A DNA stretch of 64,000 nucleotides from Shewanella atlantica. Lineage in GTDB: Bacteria > Pseudomonadota > Gammaproteobacteria > Enterobacterales > Shewanellaceae. The position numbers and the translations under genes are program-made. The first letter of the stretch is position 1, and the number at the start of each line of letters is the position of its first letter. Shown here in pieces: positions 17,314 through 26,999 of the stretch. The stretch covers positions 62,001-126,000 of the forward strand of contig NZ_RXNV01000009.1 of the NCBI RefSeq assembly GCF_003966265.1, given 5' to 3'. Under the pieces are notes generated by a model that searched no databases, had not been told where the DNA came from, and saw only the letters and a program-made list of their open reading frames with translations.

Positions 17314-18517
17314 TACGTTTCAGTCTCCGCTTGATATTCGCTTTAGCGACCAGATAATCAAAAATGGGTGCCCATAAGTTAGCAAACAAGATAGCCAACA
17401 TGATGCCTTCCGGCATTTTCGGGTTAACCACACGGATAAGCACAGTCATAAAGCCAATCAGCAGACCGTAAGCTAACTTACCTTTATTGGTGTAAGCGGT
17501 TGTGACCGGATCGGTTGCCATAAACATCATACCTATGGCAAAACCACCCGTGACCAGATGCCAGGTCCATGGCATAGCAAACAATTCGTTCTTCGCCGAA
17601 CCGATCAGATTAAACAGGACTGCAGTCGCTATCATGCCCAACATGACACCGGCAACGATACGCCAGTCAGCCAGACGCGTCAGGATCAATAGTCCGCCGC
17701 CGATTAACAGGGCTAAGGTACTGGTTTCACCAATCGCACCCGCGGTAAAACCGAAGAAGGCATTCCACCAGTTTGGATCGGTAAAGGCTTCATACCAGGC
17801 ATAATCGGCAAAGCTCATCTTGCCGGCTGCTGTCTGGATTAAGGTTGTCGCACCTGAGAAACCATCGACAGCAACCAATTGAGCAACCGTAGAGACCTGT
17901 GTTGGATACGCGAAGTAGATAAATGCTAATCCGGCTAAGGCAGGGTTAAGGAAGTTATAACCCATTCCGCCAAACACTTCCTTACCAATCACCACACCGA
18001 AAGTAATACCCATGGCGACCAACCAAAGCGGCGTCGACACAGGTAAGATTAAGGTGAACAGTAAGGCTGTGACAAAGAAGCCTTCGTGCAGCTCTTGTCC
18101 CCTCACCTTAGCGAAAACCATCTCCCAAAACAGGCTGACAACCAGCGCAGTCAGGTAGATAGGAATGTAGAAACTGATGCCGTAGAGAAACAGGCCAATC
18201 AGACCCGTCTGCTCCGTCAAACCACCGAATATCAGGTTAAACGGGACAAGTTGCCATACATCGGGTGTAGCCAGTCCACCGGCAACAGCAAGCTGCGCCT
18301 GCAGGCCTAAGTTGTACAAACCAAACAGGATGGCAGGCAGCAGACATAGACCCACTAAGGTCATAGTACGTTTAACATCAATCGCGTCACGAACGTGCAC
18401 TTTACCTTTAGTGCTACGACCATGAGCAACGACCAGCGAACGAAGGTAGCCCTTCATCGCGTGCCCGGGAGCGTAGTAATCTTCCTGCGCGTCGGGCTTT
18501 CTATCTTTGCTACTCAT
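17303..18517 (-). CDS. nqrB: Na+-NQR subunit B (covalent FMN, riboflavin)
   Basis: Polytopic membrane subunit of 404 residues that carries a covalent FMN and forms much of the Na+ path. The flavinylation motif GFSGATTL is visible with acceptor threonine at residue 224. The glycine-rich NPALAGLAF and MFMATDPVTTA stretches are family hallmarks. It is separated from nqrA by 88 bp that contain a hairpin, unlike the tight spacing of the other genes. Confidence 0.98.
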   Translation of the reverse strand: MSSKDRKPDAQEDYYAPGHAMKGYLRSLVVAHGRSTKGKVHVRDAIDVKRTMTLVGLCLLPAILFGLYNLGLQAQLAVAGGLATPDVWQLVPFNLIFGGLTEQTGLIGLFLYGISFYIPIYLTALVVSLFWEMVFAKVRGQELHEGFFVTALLFTLILPVSTPLWLVAMGITFGVVIGKEVFGGMGYNFLNPALAGLAFIYFAYPTQVSTVAQLVAVDGFSGATTLIQTAAGKMSFADYAWYEAFTDPNWWNAFFGFTAGAIGETSTLALLIGGGLLILTRLADWRIVAGVMLGMIATAVLFNLIGSAKNELFAMPWTWHLVTGGFAIGMMFMATDPVTTAYTNKGKLAYGLLIGFMTVLIRVVNPKMPEGIMLAILFANLWAPIFDYLVAKANIKRRLKRNGL

Positions 18518-18555
18518 TAACCTTCCCTCTGAATACTTAATTTGAATAGGTTAGG

Positions 18556-18582
18556 TACGTGCGAGGCCGGGCTCAGCACGTA
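18556..18582. promoter_or_regulatory. Hairpin between nqrA and nqrB
   Basis: TACGTGC (18556-18562) pairs with GCACGTA (18576-18582), and GAG/CTC continue the stem with one bulged base. It lies in the only sizeable gap of the operon. It could mark an RNA processing or partial-termination site that sets nqrA output apart from the rest; this is inference. Confidence 0.5.
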
Positions 18583-18605
18583 GGACTCATTAGTTAACTC
18601 AGTCA

Positions 18606-19967
18606 TCAACCTTCTCTTTCAATAATATCTAAGCAGGCACGCAGCTCTTTGCCGAAATCATATTTACCGGGACAAACGAAGGTGCACAGGGCCAAATCCT
18701 CCTCGTCCAGCTCCAGAGCACCCAGTTGTTGAGCCTCATCGGTATCACGAACCACAAGGTCGCGAACCAGTAATGTAGGCAAGATGTCTAAAGGCATGAC
18801 GCGATCTAACTGACCAAATGCCATCATGGCACGTGCAGAACCGCCTGTGTGAGTTGTCATTTCAAACAACTTCTTAGCGGGCTTAAAACGAGATGTCATT
18901 GCACGTGTGATAGAGAACTTTTCAGATCCACCACGCATCCATGAAAGCAGGTGATGTTCAGAGTCTTCAGTTAATGCCGTGACTTGACCATGGAAACGCC
19001 CCAGAAAATCGTGAACGCCGGTAGCGGTATGCCCGGACAGTACCGAACCTGAAACTACCCGAGAGTAACCAGGTTTCAGTTCATCTTTAACTATCTCGCT
19101 TAACTCGGCGCCCAATTGGGTACGGATAAGACGAGGGTTGGCCACATTAGGACCAGCAAGAGCCACGACACGATCGGTGTAGAGTTCGCCGGTAAGGAAC
19201 AACTTGCCGTAGGCAATGACATCCTGATAACCGATATGCCAAACAGGACGCTCTATGCTGACAGGTAAAATAAAGTGAATGTGAGTACCTACTAACCCGG
19301 CAGGGTGGACACCACCAAAACGATGAGTCTCAACCTGTGATAACTCATGGCCGGGGAGTGATTCACCTTCGTCGTGACAAAGATACACTTTGCCATCGGT
19401 CAAACGAGTCAGAACCGACATGCCCACGGCAAATGCCTGTTCATTTTCGGCAATAACCAGACGAGGATCAGCAGAGAGAGGATTGGTATCCATCGCAGTC
19501 ACGAAAATGCCGGCTGCAGAGCTGTCGAGTTGAGGCACGCGGGAGAAAGGACGGGTACGAAGTGCGGTCCAAAGACCACTCTTAACCAAGTTATCCTGTA
19601 CCGACTGTCGACTCATCGACGATACGTCAGCACTGGTCTCAAACGTCTCTTGTTCGTCGCCCTGGCAGGTGATGACCACAGACTGTAATACGCGGCGTTC
19701 ACCACGATTAATTGCAGTGACTTCCCCACTAGCTGGTGCGGTAAAGAGTACACCCGGCGTCTTCTTGTCTTCAAAAAGTGGTTGGCCTTTTTTGACCATA
19801 TCACCGACTTCCACCATCATGGTGGGCTTCAAGCCGACATACTCTTCACCGAGAAGGCCCACATGCGATGGCCTTGAGGCGTTGTCTAATTCTTGCCGAG
19901 GTTCCCCGGCAATGGGCACATCTAAGCCCTTCTTTACTATTCTAATCTGGTCTGAGAAACCTGCCAT
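18606..19967 (-). CDS. nqrA: Na+-NQR subunit A
   Basis: First gene of the nqr operon, a soluble peripheral subunit of 453 residues. KKGLDVPIAGEP near the N-terminus and the lipoyl-like EVGDMVKKGQPLFEDKKTPG are family hallmarks; the C-terminal part reads CTFVCPGKYDFG. The N-terminus is a few residues longer than in Vibrio (MAGFSDQIRIVKKGLD versus MITIKKGLD). A GTG one codon upstream (19970) is an alternative start. The operon with this order and no apbE at its end resembles the first of the two nqr operons often found in Shewanella; that comparison is from memory. Confidence 0.97.
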   Translation of the reverse strand: MAGFSDQIRIVKKGLDVPIAGEPRQELDNASRPSHVGLLGEEYVGLKPTMMVEVGDMVKKGQPLFEDKKTPGVLFTAPASGEVTAINRGERRVLQSVVITCQGDEQETFETSADVSSMSRQSVQDNLVKSGLWTALRTRPFSRVPQLDSSAAGIFVTAMDTNPLSADPRLVIAENEQAFAVGMSVLTRLTDGKVYLCHDEGESLPGHELSQVETHRFGGVHPAGLVGTHIHFILPVSIERPVWHIGYQDVIAYGKLFLTGELYTDRVVALAGPNVANPRLIRTQLGAELSEIVKDELKPGYSRVVSGSVLSGHTATGVHDFLGRFHGQVTALTEDSEHHLLSWMRGGSEKFSITRAMTSRFKPAKKLFEMTTHTGGSARAMMAFGQLDRVMPLDILPTLLVRDLVVRDTDEAQQLGALELDEEDLALCTFVCPGKYDFGKELRACLDIIEREG

Positions 19968-20267
19968 CACAACATCAACCGTTAAAATTTTGGATAGTTA
20001 ATAGTATATCTTTGTTAACTGAAGTTCCGCTATTGGCGTCACATTACTCAGCCGTTTTGTAACTTAGTAACATTATTTCGCGCAATTTTGTGATCCAGCT
20101 CCACTTATCGATCTACCACGTGTTATCAATGTAGTTTTATAACAATAAAAATTGAAATCAATCATTGCTGATTTAGACACGACTAAATCTATAAAAAAAC
20201 TACGATTTGTCACATAGGATAGCTGAAGATACGAAGGTAAATTGATTAATTCGTGAAAATTATTCAA

Positions 20268-20408
20268 ATGAGTGTAATAAAACCTCTAAGACTACAAGTC
20301 TTCCCAATAATCTTGGTTAACCAACTCCACGAGATTGAAGCAACATGCGACCAATGGCTTAAAGAGAGGTCATTGCTAAAAGAGATACTTAAGCACATGC
20401 TAGAATGA
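20268..20408 (+). CDS. Possible small protein upstream of the symporter
   Basis: A 46-codon open frame (51 if an in-frame GTG at 20253 is used) in the long nqrA/symporter gap. It begins MSVIKPLRLQVFPII and ends in a helical, charged stretch (WLKERSLLKEILKHMLE). The composition is protein-like, but no good ribosome binding site is seen and I do not recognise the sequence. The remainder of 19968-20565 shows nothing I can name. Confidence 0.25.
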   Translation: MSVIKPLRLQVFPIILVNQLHEIEATCDQWLKERSLLKEILKHMLE

Positions 20409-20565
20409 TAATAACAATCGCAAGAAGTGTTACTATTTGAAAGTTAATACTTTAATCTAATTGGCAGCCTAATCTATAATTGACGGAATAAAGGCCCACT
20501 TTAATCGCCCACGCAAGAGTGTCAGCGGTAAAGCCAGCGACTTAAATTTACACGACTCAATTGGA

Positions 20566-22743
20566 ATGAAATCTGTGTTTAAAAAAATGCTCTCTATGAC
20601 CAGCTCCAGCCAGATGTTGGTAGCTATGTTTATCGGTTTTGCCATTGGCATATTTTTCGGCGAATCTGTAGGTTGGCTTAGCTCTATCGGTAACAGTGTG
20701 ATCTTACTGATGCAGATGACGGTGCTCCCCTATATCGTGGTTTCACTGGTTGGCGGTATTGGAAAGCTGCAAAAGAGCACCGCCATGTTGATCTTCAGCA
20801 GAGCCGGGCTCATCATGCTACTGCTATGGTTAATCGGGCTCATCACAGTCGCCTTGATGCCACTGTCATTCCCCTTCGTTGAGTCAGCCTCTTTCTTCAG
20901 CACCAGTACCATAGAGCCTGTCGCGGCAATCGATTATTTCAAACTCTATATTCCCTCTAACCCATTCGAGTCGATGGCAGCGGGATATGTGCCCGCCATG
21001 GTGGTATTCAGCATAGCCATGGGGCTGGCGCTTATCGGCATGGAGGGCGAGCATAAGCAACATATACTCATCTTCATGCACACCACCAGTGAGGTCTTTT
21101 CCCGTATCACACAGGGACTGGTAAAAGTGCTGCCTATCGGTATTTTTGCTATGTCGGCATCGGCAGCCGGAACTATGGGGGTCGATGAGTTTGCCAGCAT
21201 GCAGGTCTATCTGATCAGCTATTTCGTTCTTTGCCTGCTCCTCACCTTCTGGGTTCTGCCCTGGATTATCGCATCTATCACTCCCGTCACCTTCGCTCAG
21301 GCCCTTAGGATCTCAAAGGCCAGTCTGGTCACCGCATTTGCCACCGGAAACATCTTTATTGTGATCCCTGTGATTGTTGAGGAGTGTAAGCAGATCATGC
21401 GTGAGCACGATAATCTCAGCGAAGATGGCGCGACACTCATCGAAATTTTAGTCCCTATTGCCTTTACCTTTCCCAATATCGGCAAGATCACCGTTATCCT
21501 GTTTGTATTCTTTGCCGGCTGGTTCAATGGCACCCCGGTGGAACCCACCAGCATCCCCTCTCTGTCCGTCAGTGGTCTGCTATCACTGTTTGGCAGTGTC
21601 TATGTTTCCATTCCGTTTATGTTGGATCTGGTTCACCTGCCCTCGGATCTGTTCCAGTTATTCGTGATGGCCGGATTTATCACGGGGAAATTCGGCTCAA
21701 TTACCGCTGTGATGAACCTGTTTGCCCTGACTCTGCTAACCGCAGCCCTGTTTCAAAAGAGTCTCAGACTCAGACCGCCACAACTTATCAAGATGGGACT
21801 GGGTATCGTCAGTGGGGTCATACTGACACTGGTTGTCTGCCGCGTAGGCATGGGCGTGTTTATTAATAGTCCTGAGATAACCAGTGAAGTGATTGCCAAT
21901 ATGCAGGTTGCCGATAAGGTGCCGACTAAGGTGAAGAAGCAGTTTCCGGTCTTAGGCCAGACCCCTTCATCTCCTGTCGCCGATATACAAGCCATTCGCA
22001 GCCGAGGAATATTAAGAGTCGGTTATATCCCCAGTAACGTCCCCTTCAGCTATTACAACAATGCCGGTCAGTTAGTGGGATTCGATAGCGCGATGGCCAC
22101 TAAACTGGCCGAAGACTTAGATGTCGAGGTGGAGTTTATTCCGTTTCGCAAGGCAGAGTTAGCCCAATCGCTTCAATCGGGATTTTTCGATATCGCCATG
22201 TCCGGCCTGGCCATGGATATCAGACAGATGGATCAACTCAGTTACTGTGAGCCGGTGCTCGAACTGAACCTTGCCATCGCCACTAAAGATCACTTAGTTA
22301 ACCGATTCAAGACTCGCCAGAGCATCTTAGAGATGGAGCAGGTGACGATCGCCTACGCCGAACATGGCGATGCCATCGAAGATGTTGCCGCAAGCTACCC
22401 TAATATCGAGTTTGTTAAAATCGAGGGATATAAAAACTTCTTCAGACAGAAGGATGATAAGTACGATGCCATGGTCATCAGCGCCCAGGCGGGATCGGCC
22501 TGGACCCTGTTCTTCCCCGGATATGGAATCGCCCTGCTCGAAAGCAAGGCCCGTTACCCGGTTGCCTATGCCGTGGCCCAGAACAACCAATCCCTGCTCA
22601 ACTATGTCAACAACTGGCAACGCCTGCGTAAGGTCGATGGCCATCAGGATAGCTTCTATAACTACTGGATGTTGGGTCTGGGTGCCACCGAACCTAAGCC
22701 CCGCTGGTCGGTAATTCGCGATGTGTTGCATTGGGTGGATTAA
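20566..22743 (+). CDS. Dicarboxylate/amino-acid:cation symporter fused to a periplasmic solute-binding domain
   Basis: A 725-residue fusion. Residues 1 to about 405 are a DAACS (GltP/DctA-like) symporter; LMQMTVLPYIVVSLVGG and the ATGNIFIVIPVI re-entrant-loop region are visible. An additional membrane segment at about 408-430 follows. Residues about 480-700 form an SBP_bac_3 domain (RGILRVGYIPSNVPFSYYN, then GFDSAMATKLAEDL). The extra helix should move the binding domain to the periplasm, where it could hand substrate to the symporter. The bound ligand is unknown, probably an amino or dicarboxylic acid. It stands alone in a 600-bp upstream gap and is followed by REP-like elements. Confidence 0.87.
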   Translation: MKSVFKKMLSMTSSSQMLVAMFIGFAIGIFFGESVGWLSSIGNSVILLMQMTVLPYIVVSLVGGIGKLQKSTAMLIFSRAGLIMLLLWLIGLITVALMPLSFPFVESASFFSTSTIEPVAAIDYFKLYIPSNPFESMAAGYVPAMVVFSIAMGLALIGMEGEHKQHILIFMHTTSEVFSRITQGLVKVLPIGIFAMSASAAGTMGVDEFASMQVYLISYFVLCLLLTFWVLPWIIASITPVTFAQALRISKASLVTAFATGNIFIVIPVIVEECKQIMREHDNLSEDGATLIEILVPIAFTFPNIGKITVILFVFFAGWFNGTPVEPTSIPSLSVSGLLSLFGSVYVSIPFMLDLVHLPSDLFQLFVMAGFITGKFGSITAVMNLFALTLLTAALFQKSLRLRPPQLIKMGLGIVSGVILTLVVCRVGMGVFINSPEITSEVIANMQVADKVPTKVKKQFPVLGQTPSSPVADIQAIRSRGILRVGYIPSNVPFSYYNNAGQLVGFDSAMATKLAEDLDVEVEFIPFRKAELAQSLQSGFFDIAMSGLAMDIRQMDQLSYCEPVLELNLAIATKDHLVNRFKTRQSILEMEQVTIAYAEHGDAIEDVAASYPNIEFVKIEGYKNFFRQKDDKYDAMVISAQAGSAWTLFFPGYGIALLESKARYPVAYAVAQNNQSLLNYVNNWQRLRKVDGHQDSFYNYWMLGLGATEPKPRWSVIRDVLHWVD

Positions 22744-22757
22744 AGAGCGAGTTCTTA

Positions 22758-22877
22758 TGTAGGAGCGGCTTTAGCCGCGAATGTTTTGAGATAACGAGTT
22801 AAGATCCCTTATGCAGAAGGGCTTTAACCGCGATGGCGTGTTTGTTCCATCCTTCCCGGCTAAAGCCGGTCCTACAC
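22758..22877. repeat. Cluster of three REP-like palindromes
   Basis: TGTAGGAGCGGCTTTAGCCG with CGA (22758-22780), a degenerate copy at 22811-22833, and an inverted copy at 22854-22877. Head-to-tail and inverted copies in a gene-end position are typical of REP/BIME arrays, which depend on RAYT transposases in trans. Confidence 0.75.
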
Positions 22878-22979
22878 GTCATGTTGAAATCAATACACCT
22901 GTCATGCCCAAATCAACACATCAGGCATATCATCACACGTCATTCCGGCATGCTGTTAGCCGGAATCCAGCTTTTTGTT

Positions 22980-23025
22980 TTCGCTCTTCGCTCTTCGCTG
23001 CTCGTTACTCGTTACTCGCAACTTT
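22980..23025. repeat. Heptanucleotide repeats
   Basis: CGCTCTT occurs twice in tandem, then CTCGTTA twice followed by the related CTCGCAA. The wider 22878-23080 stretch is similar low-complexity text without a supportable gene. Confidence 0.6.
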
Positions 23026-23080
23026 CTTTGCCCTATCTTTAGCTTACGACTTACAGCTCCCAACTCCGAATTCTGAAATC

Positions 23081-23109
23081 AAAAAAGCCGGGTATTAACC
23101 CGGCTTTTT
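23081..23109. terminator. Bidirectional rho-independent terminator
   Basis: AAAAAAGCCGGG, loop TATTAA, CCCGGCTTTTT, between the symporter and the convergent ABC transporter operon. Confidence 0.9.
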
Positions 23110-23171
23110 AACTAATGCTACTGACTAACGCTACTAACTAATGCTAAGAACTAGCTCACTAGCTTACGCTA

Positions 23172-24137
23172 TTAACGCGTCTTCACGTACGGTACACCAA
23201 TTGACTTAGGTCCGACGGCGCGGCCGATAAAGCCTGCCAGCAGGAGTACGGTCAGTATGTAAGGTAAGACTTCGATTGCCTGTACCGGAATCTCACCCAC
23301 TATCGGCAACTCGGCGCCCTGCAGACGAATAGCCACCGCATCGAGGAAACCAAACAACAGACAACCAAACAACACTGGCACTGGCTTCCACTTACCGAAG
23401 ATCAATGCAGCCAGGGCGATGAATCCCTTACCGGCACTCATATTCGCCACGAAGCCGGCGCTGTGTGCGGTAGACAGATAAGCACCTGCAATACCGCACA
23501 ATATACCTGCACAGATCAGAGCGCGATAACGGATCCAGGCAACTGAGATACCCGCAGTATCGACTGCATGTGGGTTTTCACCCGCCGCACGAAGACGCAA
23601 TCCAAAACGGGTCCTGAACACTACCCACCAAACAAAAGGCACCATAAGCAACGCGAGATAGACCAGAATATTATGTCCGGAAATAAGTTCACTATAGAGC
23701 GGACCAATCACAGGTACATCCGCAACAGCATCGGCGCCAGGCAGCGTAATCGGTGTAAAACGCGCACTGTCAGGCAGGGCCGGTGTCTGACCGCCCAATC
23801 CAAACCAGAAGCGTCCCAACGTCACAGTCAGACCCACAGCCAACATGTTGATCGCCACACCCGAGACGATCTGATCGCCTCTGTGTGTGATAGAGGCAAA
23901 ACCATGGATCAATGACAGACAAACAGAAACACCTATGGCGGCAAGTAGGCCCAACCAAACATTGCCGGTGACAGAAGCGGTTGCTGCAGCGGCAAACGCC
24001 GCCGACAGCAACTTACCTTCCAGGGCGATGTTAACTATTCCCGAACGCTCCGAGAACAGGCCAGCCAGTGCAGCAAGAATAAGCGGCGCCGATACCCTGA
24101 GGGTCGCATCTAAGATTAAAATCAGATTCTCATACAT
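23172..24137 (-). CDS. ABC transporter permease, nucleoside (BMP) type
   Basis: A 321-residue inner-membrane permease of the BPD_transp_2 family with about eight hydrophobic segments. The stretch FSERSGIVNIALEGKLL is diagnostic for the second permease of BMP-type nucleoside importers such as YufQ/NupC of Gram-positive bacteria. It is the last of four genes (binding protein, ATPase, two permeases) and begins 3 bp after the first permease ends. Confidence 0.9.
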   Translation of the reverse strand: MYENLILILDATLRVSAPLILAALAGLFSERSGIVNIALEGKLLSAAFAAAATASVTGNVWLGLLAAIGVSVCLSLIHGFASITHRGDQIVSGVAINMLAVGLTVTLGRFWFGLGGQTPALPDSARFTPITLPGADAVADVPVIGPLYSELISGHNILVYLALLMVPFVWWVVFRTRFGLRLRAAGENPHAVDTAGISVAWIRYRALICAGILCGIAGAYLSTAHSAGFVANMSAGKGFIALAALIFGKWKPVPVLFGCLLFGFLDAVAIRLQGAELPIVGEIPVQAIEVLPYILTVLLLAGFIGRAVGPKSIGVPYVKTR

Positions 24138-24140
24138 AAC

Positions 24141-25271
24141 TTAGGCCTCCGCTTGTGCTTTGCCGAGGGACTTTTTCTTTCGATCCCATAACACAAAAAT
24201 ACGCTCTGTTGGCTTCACTAACATCAAGGCCAACGCACCACTGAACAGTACCACTAAGGCCTGCACAACCTGGATCATCTCACGGTCGATATTCGGAAAA
24301 TCAAACGCCAACTCCGCTCCGCCCTGATACAGGATACCAAAGAGCAGGCTCGCTAATATGATACCGACAGGATGGTTGCGACCAATCAGACAAACGGCAA
24401 TACCGGTGAAACCATAACCAGCCACGAAGTCCAGCTTCAACTGTTGGCCATAACCTTGTACTTCGTTCAGGCCTAACATGCCTGAAAGCGCACCGGATAT
24501 GAGCATCACTATGATGACCAGTTTCTTATGATTGATGCCGCCATATTCGGCAGCGGTAGGGCTTGAACCCATGGCCCTGATGGCGTAGCCCCAACGCGTG
24601 CGCCAGAGTAATATCCAAACCAGGACGCAACATGCCAGTGCGATAAAGAAACTCAGGTTCATCGGCGACTCGGAGAAAGAGAAACCGAACCAGCCCGCTA
24701 TCTCGTGGAACATAGGCATCACCGCGGATTGTTCAAACACCCGCGATACCGGTGCCATCTGACCATCCAACTTAAGTACGTTCACCATCAGGTAAACCAT
24801 CAGCGCCGAGGCGATAAAGTTAAACATGATAGTAGTGATAACTATGTGGCTGCCACGATAGGCCTGCAGATAGGCAGGTATAAGCGCCCACAGGGCACCA
24901 AATGCCATACTGGCAACCATAGTGATAGGTAACAGAGCCCAGAATGGCAAGGCATGATCTAAGCCCAAACAGGCAAGTCCCACACCTAAGCCACCGAGAT
25001 AAGCCTGACCTTCGCCACCGATATTAAACAGCCCGGCAGAGAACGCCACCGCGACGGCTAAACCGGTAAAGATAAAGTTGGTCGCATAGTAGAGGGTATA
25101 ACCAACACCTTCCTGATAACCTAAGGCTCCCTTCACCATCACTACCGCAGCCTCGAGAGGATTCACATCCACCGCAACGAAAATAATGGCAGAAAATGCA
25201 AAGGCGAAGAAGATATTGACCAAGGGCAGCCCAATGATATTTACCCACGCCGGAATTTTGGAGTCGTTCAC
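24141..25271 (-). CDS. ABC transporter permease, nucleoside (BMP) type
   Basis: First permease of the same importer, 376 residues with about ten hydrophobic segments. AVAFSAGLFNIGGEGQAYLG is the counterpart of the motif in the partner permease. The start overlaps the ATPase gene stop by 4 nt, so expression is coupled. Confidence 0.9.
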   Translation of the reverse strand: MNDSKIPAWVNIIGLPLVNIFFAFAFSAIIFVAVDVNPLEAAVVMVKGALGYQEGVGYTLYYATNFIFTGLAVAVAFSAGLFNIGGEGQAYLGGLGVGLACLGLDHALPFWALLPITMVASMAFGALWALIPAYLQAYRGSHIVITTIMFNFIASALMVYLMVNVLKLDGQMAPVSRVFEQSAVMPMFHEIAGWFGFSFSESPMNLSFFIALACCVLVWILLWRTRWGYAIRAMGSSPTAAEYGGINHKKLVIIVMLISGALSGMLGLNEVQGYGQQLKLDFVAGYGFTGIAVCLIGRNHPVGIILASLLFGILYQGGAELAFDFPNIDREMIQVVQALVVLFSGALALMLVKPTERIFVLWDRKKKSLGKAQAEA

Positions 25272-26857
25272 GATTGACCTCCGTTAGTCGTTTGTCCTGC
25301 ATCCGACTCGCTTAGCTCATCGGGCATTATGTTGGCCATCATCATTCCAAGAATTTTCTCGTTCGCCTTATCGGCGCTCACTTCACCCACGATATGACCA
25401 TCGAACATCACGATAATCCTATCGGACAGGGCCATGATCTCATCGAGTTCCACTGACACCAGCAAAATACCTTGCCCCTGGTCCCTGAGTTCGATGATAC
25501 GTTTATGAATAAATTCGATGGCACCGATATCCACGCCTCGGGTCGGCTGACCAATCAGCAATACATCCGGATTCTTTTCTACTTCCCGGGCAATAATCAG
25601 TTTCTGCTGGTTACCACCGGAAAATAGTGAACTTCTTAGCTTAGGATCTTGCGGTCTTACGTCCCACTCTTTCATAAGACGTACACACTCTTGTGTGATC
25701 GCCTTAGGTTTATTCATCACCAAGCCATTATATTGCGGTTGATTCTGATGTCCTAAGATGGCTGACTCTTCGGCGGTAAAGGCTTTAATCAGCCCCATGT
25801 CCAATCTGTCTTCCGGTACATGACCCACGCTAAGTTGACGCACTCCATCGGGCGAGCTGGGGTGCTCTGCAGAGATACACGTATCGCCGATGGTGATTGA
25901 ACCGCTGGTAGGCGTGAGTAAGCCTGCAAGGGCATTAATCAACTGAGACTGACCGTTACCGGAGACCCCGGCAATGCCGACAACCTCACCGGCCTTAATA
26001 TCCATGTTGACCTTTTTAAGACGATCGACACCCATATCATCTGTGTAGGTCAGATCTTGGGTGGACAGTACAACCTGAGCGGGTTTAGCTTTAACCTTAT
26101 CGACTTTCAGGCGTACCTTTCGTCCCACCATGAGCTCGGCCAGCTCTTCCTTATTCGTTTCTGCCGTCTTTCTGTGTGCAACCATCGCCCCTTGGCGCAT
26201 GATCGACACGTTATTTGTAGCGGCCAGGATCTCTCTGAGTTTGTGAGTGATCAGTAAAATCGTGACACCCTGCTCGCGCAGCGCATCGAAAATATGAAAC
26301 AGGTGATCAGTTTCCTGAGGAGTAAGTACGCCCGTAGGTTCATCAAGAATGAGGATCTTAGCACCACGGTACAGGGCTTTTAATATCTCTACCCTCTGTT
26401 GCAGGCCCACCGGCAAATCTTCAATTAAGGCATCGAGTGGCACATCGAGTTGGTAATCTTTTGCTAACCGTTCTAACTCTGTGCGGGCATCATGGAGGCT
26501 ATGCTTGAGCAGAGCACCATTTTCGGCGCCTAAAATTACATTTTCAAGAACGGTAAAATTATCGACGAGCATGAAGTGCTGGTGAACCATGCCGATACCG
26601 TGGCTGATGGCCTCTTTCGAATTGGCAAGTTTCTGGACCTTACCACCAATCAGGATCTCACCGGCATCTGCGGTATAAAACCCGTAAATGATGTTCATCA
26701 GGGTCGATTTACCCGCTCCGTTTTCACCGATAATGCCATGAATGGTGCCGGGAGGAACTTGTAGATCGATATCTCGGTTAGCATGGACTGCGCCGAATCG
26801 CTTGTCGATACCGCGCAGTTCTAGTGCAAAAGGTTTGTCGCTAGGGAGTGTAGACAT
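25268..26857 (-). CDS. ABC transporter ATP-binding protein, nucleoside (BMP) type
   Basis: A 529-residue protein with two ABC domains in tandem. The first has Walker A GENGAGKST and Walker B LILDEPTG, and its signature LPVGLQQRVEIL replaces the classic LSGGQ, as is usual for this group. The second has GVSGNGQSQ at the Walker A position and FSGGNQQKL as signature; its Walker B region reads LLIGQPTRG with no acidic pair, as is common in these importers. One half is therefore probably degenerate in ATP hydrolysis. It powers both permeases. Confidence 0.92.
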   Translation of the reverse strand: MSTLPSDKPFALELRGIDKRFGAVHANRDIDLQVPPGTIHGIIGENGAGKSTLMNIIYGFYTADAGEILIGGKVQKLANSKEAISHGIGMVHQHFMLVDNFTVLENVILGAENGALLKHSLHDARTELERLAKDYQLDVPLDALIEDLPVGLQQRVEILKALYRGAKILILDEPTGVLTPQETDHLFHIFDALREQGVTILLITHKLREILAATNNVSIMRQGAMVAHRKTAETNKEELAELMVGRKVRLKVDKVKAKPAQVVLSTQDLTYTDDMGVDRLKKVNMDIKAGEVVGIAGVSGNGQSQLINALAGLLTPTSGSITIGDTCISAEHPSSPDGVRQLSVGHVPEDRLDMGLIKAFTAEESAILGHQNQPQYNGLVMNKPKAITQECVRLMKEWDVRPQDPKLRSSLFSGGNQQKLIIAREVEKNPDVLLIGQPTRGVDIGAIEFIHKRIIELRDQGQGILLVSVELDEIMALSDRIIVMFDGHIVGEVSADKANEKILGMMMANIMPDELSESDAGQTTNGGQS

Positions 26858-26999
26858 AAATTATGTTTCTCTTTGCCGCCCTATGGGTACTTCTCGAAAA
26901 GCTCTCCCGCTTGAGGCAGGAGAGCAAACTCTCACTTCTTACAGATGCGAAACACTAATATTGGTACTTAACATCAGCACCTAACATCAGCACTTAACA

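Noticed and set aside
22811..23098. 95-codon open frame
   Set aside because: It reads through REP elements, heptamer repeats and the terminator, with low-complexity protein.
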